A DNA stretch of 64,000 nt. It comes from Sphingomonas sp. PsM26. Its GTDB lineage: Bacteria > Pseudomonadota > Alphaproteobacteria > Sphingomonadales > Sphingomonadaceae. Made by a program: the position numbers and the translations under genes. Of this stretch, positions 45,416 through 54,124 are shown in pieces. The notes below the pieces were generated by a model. That model saw nothing but the letters and a program-made list of their open reading frames with translations, did no database searches and had not been told where the DNA came from. Position 1 is the stretch's first letter. Each line of letters starts with the position of its first letter. The DNA is taken from contig JARUXA010000001.1 of assembly GCA_030433805.1 (NCBI GenBank), positions 310,001 to 374,000 of the forward strand. The letters are read 5' to 3'.

Positions 45416-47148
45416 GACTTGATCATGTCGCGGACCGCGAGCGCGGCGCGTGCGGGATTGTCGCGGGTGAAGCCACGGACCATCCCGATCCGCTCGTCAT
45501 AGCTGCGCGCACCTTCCAGCGCGTCGATCGTGACGGGCTCGCCGGTTTGCGGCGCGGCGGGCCCGCCGCCGACTTCCTCGCCGAGCATTTCGCGCGGCAG
45601 GACAGTGCCCTCGGCGGAGGTCTCCTTCTTCTTGCCGATCGCCTTCACGAGCGGCCGGACACCGAGCAGCAGCACCAGCAGCGCGACGATGATCGCGGTG
45701 AGGTTGCGCGCGACGACCGGCAGCCAGCCGGCTTCGTACCACGGTTGCTTGTCGTCGAGCGCCGACGCGCCTGCGAACTTGCGGCTGATGACGGTGACGA
45801 CGTCGCCGCGCGGCTGGTTGTAGCCGACCGCGCTTTGCACCAGCTGGGTGATCTGCTGGATTTCCATCGTACCGCGCGGCTTGCCGGTCTCGGGATCGCG
45901 CAGCAGGACCGCGACCGACAGATGCGTAATCGCGCCGGGGGCGGTGCGGCTGACCGACACTTCCTTGCCCAGATCATAGGCGCGCGAATATTGGTCGGTC
46001 GCTTTCAGCGCATCGCTGACCGCGCCTGCTGCCGCGGCGGCGGGGCCGGTCGCGACGCCGGGGGTGGTGGCACCCGGCGCACCGGGGGCACCGGCGGGTG
46101 CCGCGGGCTGGGGTGCGGTGAGGGTCGAGGCTGGCGGCGGGGTGTTCGAGAGCGCGCCGGGAATGCCGCCGGGGGCTTGCCCGCCGTCCTTGCCGTTGCT
46201 CGTCCACTGGCCCTGTTCGACGCGAAGGGCACCGGTCTTGTCGTAGCTTTCCTTGGTCGCCTGCGTCTCGTTGAGGTCGACGTCGGCCTGGACTTCGGCG
46301 GTGAAATTGCCCGCGCCGACCAGCGGGGTCAGCAACTGGTTGATCTGCGCGCGGTACTTTTCCTCGACCCGGCGCTGGAACGCGATGCGTTCGTCGGTCG
46401 CGGCGCTGATCGCGCTTTCGTTCGCGCCCTTGGTGAGCAGACCGCCCATCTGGTCGACGATCGTGACGTTCTCGGGCTTCATTCCCGGCACCGACGAGGC
46501 AACGAGGTTGATGATCGAGGAGACCTGTGCGTCGCCGAGACTGCGGCCGGGCTGGAGCTTGACGATCACCGAGGCGGACGGCGCGGCATTGTCGCGGACG
46601 AACACCGAGGCTTCGGGAGTGGCGAGATGGACGCGCGCTTCGGCGATCGCGTCAATTTCCTGGATCGAGCGGGCGAGTTCGGTTTCGCGTGCCTGGCGCA
46701 GGCGCTCGCCCTCGACCGCGCGCGAGACGCCCATCGGGAGATTGTCGAGGATCTGGTAGCCGCCGGGCGCTGCCTTGGGCAGGCCCTGACCCGCCAGCAG
46801 GATGCGGGCGCGCGAGAAGTCTTCCTCGTTGACGGTCACCGCGCCGGTCGAATCATCGATGTGCGACTTGATGTTGGCGGTGGTCAGCGCGGTGGTGACC
46901 GAGCCCTTGTCGGCATCGGACAGCCCGGAGAACAGCGTCTTCTGCGTCGGGGTCGCGAGCATCATCCACGCGGCAGCCGCGGTGGCGAGCAGACCGACGA
47001 GCAGGACCATCGGCAAGCTGCGGCGGACCGCAGGCTGCGCGAGCAGGCCCTGCATCTGCGCGAGCGGATTGGCGAACCGCTCTGGCACGAGCGACGCGAC
47101 GCTGGCGGGCAGCTGCGGCTGGGGCGAGGGGGTGAGGGCGTTGCTCAT
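45412..47148 (-). CDS. fliF: Flagellar MS-ring protein FliF
   Basis: 578 residues. Two membrane helices (SLPMVLLVGLLATAAAAWMM near the N-terminus and NLTAIIVALLVLLLGVRPLV near the C-terminus) bracket a large periplasmic part with the YscJ/FliF domains (ILLAGQGLPKAAPGGYQILD; ASVIVKLQPGRSLGDAQVSS). A Pro/Gly/Ala-rich insert (around 345-390) lies in the second half. The cytoplasmic C-terminus (YDERIGMVRGFTRDNP) binds FliG. The start is one base from the fliE stop. Confidence 0.95.
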   Translation of the reverse strand: MSNALTPSPQPQLPASVASLVPERFANPLAQMQGLLAQPAVRRSLPMVLLVGLLATAAAAWMMLATPTQKTLFSGLSDADKGSVTTALTTANIKSHIDDSTGAVTVNEEDFSRARILLAGQGLPKAAPGGYQILDNLPMGVSRAVEGERLRQARETELARSIQEIDAIAEARVHLATPEASVFVRDNAAPSASVIVKLQPGRSLGDAQVSSIINLVASSVPGMKPENVTIVDQMGGLLTKGANESAISAATDERIAFQRRVEEKYRAQINQLLTPLVGAGNFTAEVQADVDLNETQATKESYDKTGALRVEQGQWTSNGKDGGQAPGGIPGALSNTPPPASTLTAPQPAAPAGAPGAPGATTPGVATGPAAAAAGAVSDALKATDQYSRAYDLGKEVSVSRTAPGAITHLSVAVLLRDPETGKPRGTMEIQQITQLVQSAVGYNQPRGDVVTVISRKFAGASALDDKQPWYEAGWLPVVARNLTAIIVALLVLLLGVRPLVKAIGKKKETSAEGTVLPREMLGEEVGGGPAAPQTGEPVTIDALEGARSYDERIGMVRGFTRDNPARAALAVRDMIKS

Positions 47149-47149
47149 G

Positions 47150-47509
47150 TCAGACCGGCATGCTCATGATGTCCTTGTAGGCGGACAGTAATTTGTTGCG
47201 GACTTGCAGCGTCGCCTCGAACCCGACCGACGCCTGCTGGCGAGCGAGCATCACCTTGGCGATGTCGACCGTTTCGCCGCGCTCGTAGCTTTCGCTGAGC
47301 TTGGCGGCCTGCGACTGGCCCTGGTTGACGTTCTCGAGCGCGGTTTGCATCGACTGGGCGAAGCTGGCGGGCTTCGTGTCGGCGACCGGGGTTGCCGCAG
47401 GCGTCGCGCTGGCGCGCGCGAGGGCCTGGTTGCGTTCGAGAATCTGCGCGCGGAGCGCCATGACGCGGTCGATCCCGCCCGCGCCGCCGATGCCACCCAC
47501 GCCGCTCAT
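47150..47509 (-). CDS. fliE: Flagellar hook-basal body protein FliE
   Basis: 119 residues. The conserved C-terminal two-thirds reads FAQSMQTALENVNQGQSQAA, then GETVDIAKVMLARQQASVGF and VRNKLLSAYKDIMSMPV, which is diagnostic of FliE. It joins the MS-ring to the rod. It overlaps the sigma-54 activator stop by four bases (ATGA). Confidence 0.95.
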   Translation of the reverse strand: MSGVGGIGGAGGIDRVMALRAQILERNQALARASATPAATPVADTKPASFAQSMQTALENVNQGQSQAAKLSESYERGETVDIAKVMLARQQASVGFEATLQVRNKLLSAYKDIMSMPV

Positions 47510-48783
47510 GCCGACACCGCGGTGCGGTCATGCGCGCGGATGATGTCGTCGCCTTGTTCGCGCGCCTTGGCCAATCGGTAGCGCAAGGTGCGCTCCGAAA
47601 TGCCGAGCCGCTTGGCGGTCTCGATCCGGCTGCCGTTGCACGCGGCGAGGGTTTCACGGATCGCCTGGAATTCGTGCATCTGGACGATGTTGCCGAGCGT
47701 CGCGGGGGCCTGCACTTCGTTGACCGCGATCGTCGTGCGCGCGCTGGGGCGGTCGAACACGATATGCTCGGGCAGGATCGTGTCGCCGCCGGCGAACAGC
47801 AGCGCGCGCTGGAGCACGTTCTCGAGCTCGCGGACGTTGCCGGGCCAGTCGTGCTGCGACAGCAGGTCGATCGCTTCGGCGCACGGCCAGGGAATCATCG
47901 TGCGGTTACCCGCGTGCCGCAGGATCAGCGTCGCGACGAGCGCGGGGATGTCCTGCACACGGTCGGCGAGCGGCTTGGTCGTCAGCGGGAAGACCGACAG
48001 GCGGTAATAGAGATCGGCGCGGAACCGGCCCGCGGCGACTTCGTCCTGCAAGTCACGGTTGGCGCTGGCGATGATGCGGACGTCGATCGGCTGCGGCGTG
48101 GTCGCGCCGATCGGGACGATCTCGCGCTCCTGCAACGCGCGGAGCAGCTTCGACTGGAGCAGCAGCGGCATCTCGGCGATTTCGTCGAGCAGCAGCGTGC
48201 CGCCGTCGGCCGCGCGGAAGAAGCCTTCGCCGCCCGACGACGCGCCGGTGAAGGAGCCCTTCTGGTGGCCGAACAGCAATGCCTCGAGCATCGTCTCGGG
48301 GAGGGCGGCGCAGTTGATCGCGATGAAGGGCTTGGCGGCGCGGTTGGATTTCAGGTGGATCGAGCGCGCGAGGACTTCCTTGCCGGTGCCGGTCGGGCCG
48401 TTGATCAACACCGTGATGTCGGCGGTCGCGACGCGCTCGGCGAGCGTGTGGAGCGCGAGGCTTTCTGGATCGGCGGCGGTCGGCATGTCCGAATCGGCGA
48501 GCAATGCGCGGACGAAGCCTGCGCCGACCGCGGCGTCGGTTTCGTCATAGGAGACATAGGCCGGGCTGCCGTCGCGCGACGGCATGATCACGCGGCCTTC
48601 GTGGCCGAGGATGACGGTGCGCGCCGACACCGGCGGGGTCTCGCCCGCGGCGATGAGGTAGAACTCGCCGGGTGTGCGCTTGCCGTCTTCATACGAACCG
48701 ATCGTGAAGCCCTGCGCACGCAGGCACGACACGAGTGCATAATGCTGCCGAAGAATCGCGGCGGATGGAACGATGGATCGCAT
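47506..48783 (-). CDS. Sigma-54-dependent flagellar activator (FlbD/FleQ-like)
   Basis: 425 residues from ATG 48783, which has a GAGGGGG ribosome-binding site. A short N-terminal domain of about 110 residues has no receiver-type phospho-Asp pattern. The AAA+ domain has Walker A GPTGTGKEVLARSI, the loop GSFTGA at 176-181 (GAFTGA is usual) and DGGTLLLDEIAEMPLLLQSK. A Fis-type HTH ends the protein (NGSRIETAKRLGISERTLRY). It should open sigma-54 promoters of flagellar genes and leads the fliE-fliS operon. I found no clear sigma-54 site nearby. Confidence 0.9.
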   Translation of the reverse strand: MRSIVPSAAILRQHYALVSCLRAQGFTIGSYEDGKRTPGEFYLIAAGETPPVSARTVILGHEGRVIMPSRDGSPAYVSYDETDAAVGAGFVRALLADSDMPTAADPESLALHTLAERVATADITVLINGPTGTGKEVLARSIHLKSNRAAKPFIAINCAALPETMLEALLFGHQKGSFTGASSGGEGFFRAADGGTLLLDEIAEMPLLLQSKLLRALQEREIVPIGATTPQPIDVRIIASANRDLQDEVAAGRFRADLYYRLSVFPLTTKPLADRVQDIPALVATLILRHAGNRTMIPWPCAEAIDLLSQHDWPGNVRELENVLQRALLFAGGDTILPEHIVFDRPSARTTIAVNEVQAPATLGNIVQMHEFQAIRETLAACNGSRIETAKRLGISERTLRYRLAKAREQGDDIIRAHDRTAVSA

Positions 48784-49020
48784 GGAGCCCCCTCTGGTTG
48801 ATTCGGGGAATGCGGTGTCGCTAGTAAATTCGGCGTTAAACCGGTCGCCAAACCGGCAATTATTTTCCGCTTTGCCGCCCGATGTTTGGCGGCACCGACA
48901 CAAATGCGAAAAAGAGTCGGGAGGCGCTTAAAGCCCGCCGGAAACGGTCGTTACCATGCTTGGCGGCTCGGCTCTCCGATAGGGGGCGGCGGGATTGCCG
49001 GACCCATTTGGAGACCTTCA

Positions 49021-49932
49021 ATGACCGTTATCGGAACCAACGTCGCCGCGCTCAAGTCGGGCAACGCATCGAACGCAGCCAACAGCGCGCTGCAGACCAG
49101 CATCGAGCGTCTGTCGACCGGCAAGCGCATCAACTCGGCGAAGGACGATGCCGCCGGTCTCGCGATCTCGACTTCGTTCACGTCGCAGATCAAGGGTCAG
49201 AATCAGGCGATCCGCAACGCCAATGACGGTATCGCCCTTGCACAGACCGCCGATGGTGCTCTTGGTGAAGCGACCAACATTCTGCAGCGCATTCGCGAAC
49301 TGGCCGTCCAGTCGGCATCAGGGACGTACAGTGGTGATGGGACTGCGGCCAACGGTGGTGACCGCGCCAACCTTCAGACCGAAGTTACGCAGCTTCAAGC
49401 GCAGTTGAAGGACATCATCGGCAACTCCACCTTTAATGGCGTAAAGCTTTTTGGGTCCTCTGATCAAACTGTGGCCATCCAAACGGGATCTAAGGCGACC
49501 GACAAAGTAACGCTTTCGATTTCGGCGTTGAACCTCGACGCGGTCGCTGGCGCTCAAGATACGCGTACTGCTGGCGCTGATACTATCCCTGGAAACACGG
49601 ACGACGTTATCACCCCCGGTGCCGCAGCAACCGTGAAGGTTGACACCGCGCTTAGCGCGACGAATGCCCTGGATGCGGTTGATGCTGCTCTCAAGGCGGT
49701 CAACACGACGCGTGCATCGCTCGGTGCCGGTCAGAGCCGGCTTAACTCGGTCGTCAACACGCTGACCTCGAGCGTCGCCAACCTGACCGACGCGCGCAGC
49801 CGCATCGAAGACGTCGACTTCTCGACCGAGACGACCAACCTCGCCAAGTCGCAGATCCTCAGCCAGGCGTCGACCGCGATGCTCGCGCAGGCGAACCAGT
49901 CGCAGCAGGGCGTGCTGAAGCTCCTCGGCTAA
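49021..49932 (+). CDS. fliC: Flagellin
   Basis: 303 residues. The N-terminal D0/D1 region ([40 protein letters not shown]) and the C-terminal D1/D0 region ([20 protein letters not shown], ending [14 protein letters not shown]) are canonical. The central variable part (about 150-225) is short. The start is set by TTTGGAG eight bases upstream. Codons in the middle (49430-49680) are looser than at the ends. It is transcribed away from the main flagellar operon and followed by a strong terminator. Confidence 0.96.
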   Translation: MTVIGTNVAALKSGNASNAANSALQTSIERLSTGKRINSAKDDAAGLAISTSFTSQIKGQNQAIRNANDGIALAQTADGALGEATNILQRIRELAVQSASGTYSGDGTAANGGDRANLQTEVTQLQAQLKDIIGNSTFNGVKLFGSSDQTVAIQTGSKATDKVTLSISALNLDAVAGAQDTRTAGADTIPGNTDDVITPGAAATVKVDTALSATNALDAVDAALKAVNTTRASLGAGQSRLNSVVNTLTSSVANLTDARSRIEDVDFSTETTNLAKSQILSQASTAMLAQANQSQQGVLKLLG

Positions 49933-50040
49933 ACCGACCGGTCCCGTCGCCCGTCCCCCTATCCTGGGTGGCGGGGCCGACCGGGCCATCCCCCGCCTTT
50001 CCTTTATTGGGCAGCACCGCGCGGGGGGCGGTCTCAGATT

Positions 50041-50075
50041 ACCCCGGTGGTCGTGCGCGACCGCCGGGGTTTTTT
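50041..50075 (+). terminator. Rho-independent terminator downstream of flagellin
   Basis: A 13-bp stem, ACCCCGGTGGTCG with CGACCGCCGGGGT (one mismatch), a TGCG loop and then TTTTT. It lies 109 bases after the flagellin stop. Confidence 0.9.
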
Positions 50076-50111
50076 GCGTGGGGGGAATCCCAAGCTCCGC
50101 GGACCTCTAGG

Positions 50112-50257
50112 TTAGCGCTTCTCAAGGATAGCGCTTCTCAAGATTAGCGCTTCCCCGGCGAAGGCCGGGGCCCAGTTGCGGAACAGAAGATTGCTGGCGA
50201 CTGCGCGCCGTTACCTTGGCCTTCGCTCCTGGGCCCCGGCCTTCGCCGGGGAAGCGC
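50112..50257. repeat. Short tandem repeat leading into palindromic family A copy 2
   Basis: TAGCGCTTCTCAAGGA is repeated twice, with a third truncated unit that runs directly into the palindrome. The palindrome 50147-50257 has 29-bp perfect arms beginning GCGCTTCCCCGGCGAAGGCC. The rest of 49933-50295 carries no gene. Confidence 0.88.
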
Positions 50258-50295
50258 AGTAGAGAGAGACGTGCGGCGCACTGACACCGCGCGGA

Positions 50296-51060
50296 TCAGC
50301 TCGGACGCTTGATCTCGAACAGGCTCGGCCAGTTCTTGCCCGTCACGTACAGCCGGTGCGCGACGCGATCGTAGGCGATCCCGTTGGGGACCGAATCACG
50401 ATCCGCCAGCGCGACCTTGGCGATCAGCGGGGATACGTCGATCACCCCGACGACGCGTCCGTTCGCGGGGTCGATCCGCGCGATGTACGGCGTCATCCAG
50501 ATATTGGCGTAGATCTGCCCCTCGACATATTCGAGTTCGTTGAGCTGCTCGACCGGGCGGCCGTTGGCAGTGACGGTCAGGCGGCGCACGACCTTCTGCG
50601 TCGTCGGATCGAGGAAGCGCAGCACTGGCGTTCCGTCCGACAGGATGATGTTGCGCCCGTCGTCGGTCATCGCCCAGCCTTCGCCGGTGTAGGTGAACTT
50701 GCCGGTCTGCTTGAGGCCGGGGAGGCTCCATTTGAACCCCTGGCCGCCGTGCCAGGTCACGCTGAGCAACTGGTTGCGCCACGCGACGATCCCCTCGCCG
50801 AACAGTTGCGGCGGAAGTTTGACGCTGGTGAGCACGCGTCCGGTCTTGAGATCGACGCGACGGATGTCGGACTGCCCCTCGCGGCCCGTGCTTTCGTAGA
50901 GCGTGCCGCGGTCGATCAGCAGTCCTTCGGTGAAGGCGCGCGGATCGTGCGGGTAGGTCGCGACGATCTCCGCCTGGGCGACGGGCAGGCGCGCGGGTTG
51001 CGCGGGCGCGGGGACGGCTTGCCACGACCAGGCGGCGGCGAGGAACAGGGAGGCTATCAT
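50296..51060 (-). CDS. Glutaminyl-peptide cyclotransferase
   Basis: 254 residues with a signal peptide (MIASLFLAAAWSWQAVPAPA). The beta-propeller family segments include TYPHDPRAFTEGLLIDRGTL, YESTGREGQSDIRRVDLKTG, the box LNELEYVEGQIYANIWMTPY and the end NGIAYDRVAHRLYVTGKNWP. These match the plant-type/bacterial glutaminyl cyclases (glutamine cyclotransferase, PF05096), which convert N-terminal Gln to pyroglutamate in exported proteins. The start overlaps the XRE-regulator stop (ATGA). Confidence 0.9.
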   Translation of the reverse strand: MIASLFLAAAWSWQAVPAPAQPARLPVAQAEIVATYPHDPRAFTEGLLIDRGTLYESTGREGQSDIRRVDLKTGRVLTSVKLPPQLFGEGIVAWRNQLLSVTWHGGQGFKWSLPGLKQTGKFTYTGEGWAMTDDGRNIILSDGTPVLRFLDPTTQKVVRRLTVTANGRPVEQLNELEYVEGQIYANIWMTPYIARIDPANGRVVGVIDVSPLIAKVALADRDSVPNGIAYDRVAHRLYVTGKNWPSLFEIKRPS

Positions 51061-51620
51061 AAGGGACGAACCAATCGGACGGCGGTTGCGATCCACGGCG
51101 GATCGGTGACGATTTGCTGGCGGCTGCCGGAGCCGAGCGGTAGCAGATGCAGCCGGGTGCCGTCGCGGTCGATCAGTCGCCCGAACGCGAACCGCCCGGC
51201 CGGACGTGGCACGAGCACGTCGCGGTTGAGCGCGCGCGCGAAATGATCGGGCGACAGGCGTTCGCACCAGATCTCGTCGCCCGCACGGTAATCGCCGATG
51301 CTCGCCACGACGCTGACCGCGATATGGTCGGGGGTCGCGACGGGGGGCGCGATCGTCGCGGACCGGCGCGGGGCATAGGCACCATCGGGGTCGAGTAACG
51401 CGGCGACGGGAATGTTGGGCTGGTCGGGCAGGCGTACCAGATCGGCAGCGCGCACCCCGAGCGCATCGGCGATGCGGTTGAGCCAGCCAACCGATACCGT
51501 GCGCGTCCCCGTTTCGAGCCGCCCGATCGTCTGCGCGGTGGTTGGCGGGACGCATGCGCGCGCGACGTCGTCCAATGTCATGCCCTTGGCGCGGCGAACT
51601 TCGCGGATGGCGGTGATCAT
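51057..51620 (-). CDS. XRE-family transcriptional regulator
   Basis: 187 residues. The N-terminal HTH is VRRAKGMTLDDVARACVPPT followed by TIGRLETGTRTVSVGWLNRI. The C-terminal part (about 75-187) is beta-rich with GDEIWCERLSPDHFARALNR and FGRLIDRDGTRLHLLPLGSG; it resembles the sensor half of S24/LexA-like regulators, but I do not see the Ser-Lys protease pair. It overlaps the cyclase gene and is divergent from the DUF6456 gene. Palindromes at 51643-51674 just upstream are candidate operators. Confidence 0.85.
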   Translation of the reverse strand: MITAIREVRRAKGMTLDDVARACVPPTTAQTIGRLETGTRTVSVGWLNRIADALGVRAADLVRLPDQPNIPVAALLDPDGAYAPRRSATIAPPVATPDHIAVSVVASIGDYRAGDEIWCERLSPDHFARALNRDVLVPRPAGRFAFGRLIDRDGTRLHLLPLGSGSRQQIVTDPPWIATAVRLVRPL

Positions 51621-51642
51621 GCGCGTTCCCTGTCAGCTCGAT

Positions 51643-51674
51643 AAACCAGATGGGTTTGTCACTGTCCTACAAAC
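51643..51674. promoter_or_regulatory. Candidate operator pair in the XRE/DUF6456 divergent region
   Basis: Two overlapping inverted repeats: AAACCAGATGGGTTT at 51643-51657 and GTTTGT-N9-ACAAAC at 51654-51674. They lie within 60 bases of both start codons in the 99-base intergenic region, so autoregulation by the XRE protein is a reasonable guess. Confidence 0.45.
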
Positions 51675-51719
51675 GCGCCTTCGTGGCAATCCCGCGACGA
51701 CTCGGACGGGAGGTGCACA

Positions 51720-52193
51720 ATGCGGGAATTGGTGGCGCGTGGGTTCGATGCGCGCGGGATCGTGGCGAGCGGGCAAGAGCGTGGGAGGGGGCGTGGACGG
51801 ACCGTGACGGTCAACCTTGCCGAATCCCCGCTCGGCTGGTTGCGGTCGCGCGGGTTGGTCGATGCGCGGCAGTTCGAGGCGGGAGAAAGACTGCGCGCGG
51901 ATTACGAGCGTGCCGCGCTCTCGCCGTCGGTGACGATGCGCTGGGAGGCGCGGGTCGACGGCGGCGGCGGCGATGCGCTCGACCCGGCGACCGCGCAGAT
52001 CGCGGCGAAACGTCGGTTCGACGCGGCGCTCGACGGGGCGGGGCGGGGGCTGAGCGACGTGCTGTGGCGGGTGATCTGTGCGGGGGAAGGGTTGCCGGAT
52101 GCCGAACGCGGCCTCGGTTGGCCGCAGCGCAGCGGGCGGGTGGTGCTGACGATCGCGCTCGATCGGCTGGCGGACCATTATGGGCTGGGGTGA
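51720..52193 (+). CDS. DUF6456 domain protein
   Basis: 157 residues. The stretch VNLAESPLGWLRSRGLVDAR followed by QFEAGERLRADYERAALSPS, and the C-terminal GLGWPQRSGRVVLTIALDRL then ADHYGL, is the DUF6456 domain found in alphaproteobacteria, where it is often fused to a helix-turn-helix. Here the extra N-terminal part is only about 30 residues, so it stands nearly alone. Function unknown; a DNA-binding or regulatory role is suggested by homologues with HTH domains. The start has GGGAGG five bases upstream. Confidence 0.85.
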   Translation: MRELVARGFDARGIVASGQERGRGRGRTVTVNLAESPLGWLRSRGLVDARQFEAGERLRADYERAALSPSVTMRWEARVDGGGGDALDPATAQIAAKRRFDAALDGAGRGLSDVLWRVICAGEGLPDAERGLGWPQRSGRVVLTIALDRLADHYGLG

Positions 52194-52224
52194 CGTGCAC
52201 AGCGGAAACGACTATGGCGCGGCC

Positions 52225-53169
52225 ATGCAGTTCGACATTCTCAAATGCCACGGTTCGGGCAATGATTTCCCGCTGATCGACGCGCGCGCGATCGCACTGG
52301 ACGACGCCGACTGGGCACAGGTCGCCATCGCATTGGCAGACCGCGCGGGGACGGTCGGCGGCGACGGAATTCTGCTGCTGGCGAACCGGCGGGATGGCTA
52401 TCCTTTTGAAATGCGGATGTTTAATTCGGATGGTAGCGAGTCAGAAACCTGTCTGAACGGGTTGCGCTGTGTCGCCCGGGCCGGGTTCGAGGCGCTTGGG
52501 ATCGACGCGGCGCGGGTTGGGCTCAAGCAATCGGCGGCGGAGGTGTCGCGCGATCCGGCGCTGGCCCCGGGGGTGCAGACCGTGCGCGAAGTCGCGGGGC
52601 CGGCGGAGCTCGACGTGACGCGCTGGCCGCTGCAGGCCGGAACCGACCGGATCGTCGATGCGCAGGTCCCCCTGCTCGGCAGCGAACGGCGCTTTACCGC
52701 GGTGGCGATGCCCAACCCGCATCTGGTGACGTTCGTCGGCACGATCGACGAGGCCGAACTCGTTGCTTTGGGGACGCTTTGTGAAGCCGCGCCCGACTGG
52801 CTGCCCAACCGCGCCAACGTCTCGTTCGTCGAGGTGCGCGACACGACGACGCTGTTCGTTCGCACGTTCGAGCGCGGGATCGGGCTGACCGACAGTTGCG
52901 GGAGCGCGATGGCGGCATCGACCTTCGCCGCCTGCCTGACCGCACGGTGCAGCTATGATACGGAAATCACGGTGCTTAATCGCGGCGGAATGGTGCGCGC
53001 GGAAGCGAGCGCGGCGGGGATGGTGCGGCTGTCGGGCAATGCGACGTTCGAGTGGCGCGGGACGGTCGACGTCGACCTGGCCAGCGCGACCGCCGGCCCC
53101 GTCACGGTAACGCACCGGCATGACGACGAAATCGCGGCGTGGGAGGCCTTGCGCGCAAGCCTGCGCTGA
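52225..53169 (+). CDS. dapF: Diaminopimelate epimerase family protein
   Basis: 314 residues. Most DapF residues are present: the N-terminal CHGSGNDFPLID, the substrate asparagine in MFNSDGSESETC, the first catalytic cysteine in ETCLNGLRC, NPHLVTF, NRANVSFVEV, and ERGIGLTDSCGSAM with the second cysteine. The first catalytic box has Leu where CGNG has Gly, and the second reads SCGSAM rather than ACGTGA, so it may be a DapF paralogue with another substrate. ATG 52225 gives the family start. It would convert LL- to meso-diaminopimelate. Confidence 0.82.
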   Translation: MQFDILKCHGSGNDFPLIDARAIALDDADWAQVAIALADRAGTVGGDGILLLANRRDGYPFEMRMFNSDGSESETCLNGLRCVARAGFEALGIDAARVGLKQSAAEVSRDPALAPGVQTVREVAGPAELDVTRWPLQAGTDRIVDAQVPLLGSERRFTAVAMPNPHLVTFVGTIDEAELVALGTLCEAAPDWLPNRANVSFVEVRDTTTLFVRTFERGIGLTDSCGSAMAASTFAACLTARCSYDTEITVLNRGGMVRAEASAAGMVRLSGNATFEWRGTVDVDLASATAGPVTVTHRHDDEIAAWEALRASLR

Positions 53170-53248
53170 GCGGTCCCCTTCGGAAATGTCCGGTTCATCG
53201 ATCCGCGCGCCTAATGCGGGTTCCCCTGGTGGAATGGAGAAGACCCCG

Positions 53249-53785
53249 ATGAATCCTTTCGTTCGTGTCGCGATGCTGCTGGCCGGCTCGAGCCTTGCCG
53301 TTGCGGCGCCCGCAATGGCGCAAAGCCAGGCGGACGAAGCGCGTTTCCAGCAGGCGCAACAGCGTTTCGACACCGAATGGCGCAACTTTCGCGCCGAATA
53401 TGACCGGTATCAGCAAGCGCGCACACGCGGCGTCCGCGGGCAGCGCCCGGGCGACTATGACGACCAGCGGTATGCCGACCCCGAGTATGACCAGCGCGAC
53501 GAGGGCAATTACGACCCGGCGCGATACTATCGCAACGACTCGCGCTATCAGGAGCGCGTGCTCGCGCCGGACGACCGGGTCTATGCGGGGAATGACGGGC
53601 GCTATTATTGCAAGCGCAACGACGGGACGACCGGGCTGATCGCGGGCGCGGTCGGCGGGGGCGTGCTCGGCAATGTGATCGACGGCGGGCATTCGCGCGG
53701 CGTCGGCACGATCCTCGGCGCGATCGCGGGCGGCGTCGTCGGCAAGTCGGTCGACCAGAACAATGCGCAGGTGCGCTGCCGCTGA
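53249..53785 (+). CDS. Glycine-zipper outer-membrane protein (17 kDa antigen-like)
   Basis: 178 residues. The signal peptide (MLLAGSSLAVAAPAMAQSQA) is followed by a Gln/Arg/Tyr/Asp-rich middle (YDDQRYADPEYDQRDEGNYD). A glycine-zipper pair ends the protein (LIAGAVGGGVLGNVIDGG and GTILGAIAGGVVGKSVD), as in the rickettsial 17 kDa surface antigen family. It is likely outer-membrane or periplasmic; function unknown. ATG 53249 is preferred (GGAG nine bases upstream); ATG 53234 is also in frame. It is followed by the AT-richer island. Confidence 0.85.
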   Translation: MNPFVRVAMLLAGSSLAVAAPAMAQSQADEARFQQAQQRFDTEWRNFRAEYDRYQQARTRGVRGQRPGDYDDQRYADPEYDQRDEGNYDPARYYRNDSRYQERVLAPDDRVYAGNDGRYYCKRNDGTTGLIAGAVGGGVLGNVIDGGHSRGVGTILGAIAGGVVGKSVDQNNAQVRCR

Positions 53786-54124
53786 GCGGTGGTGGTGGAG
53801 GATGGGAGGCCGCGCGGGGGGACTTGCGCGGCCTTTTGCTTGTCTGCGGGGGCGGGGTTTTCGTCTTTAGGGCTGTAGCCTTGGCGTGGCTCAGGGAGAG
53901 GGTGAGACTGCGGTAAGGGACAATATTGGGGTGGATGGCGGCCTGTCCGCGTTCGGGCGACTACGCCGGCTTACTGCCCGTTTGTTCACCATGCGACGTT
54001 TGGCAGCTCCGCGCCCCTGACAGTCCTAGAATGCCGCCACCGACGTTCCTCGATAGCCGACTGTCCGCTTCTTAACGACGAACGACAAGCGTTTGGATGA
54101 AGATGACTCAGGCTGTGACTTTCT

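Noticed and set aside
48784..49020. Sigma-54 or sigma-28 promoter for flagellin
   Set aside because: No GG-N10-GC spacing was found on either strand. A CCGATA near 48976 lacks a matching TAAA box at the right distance.
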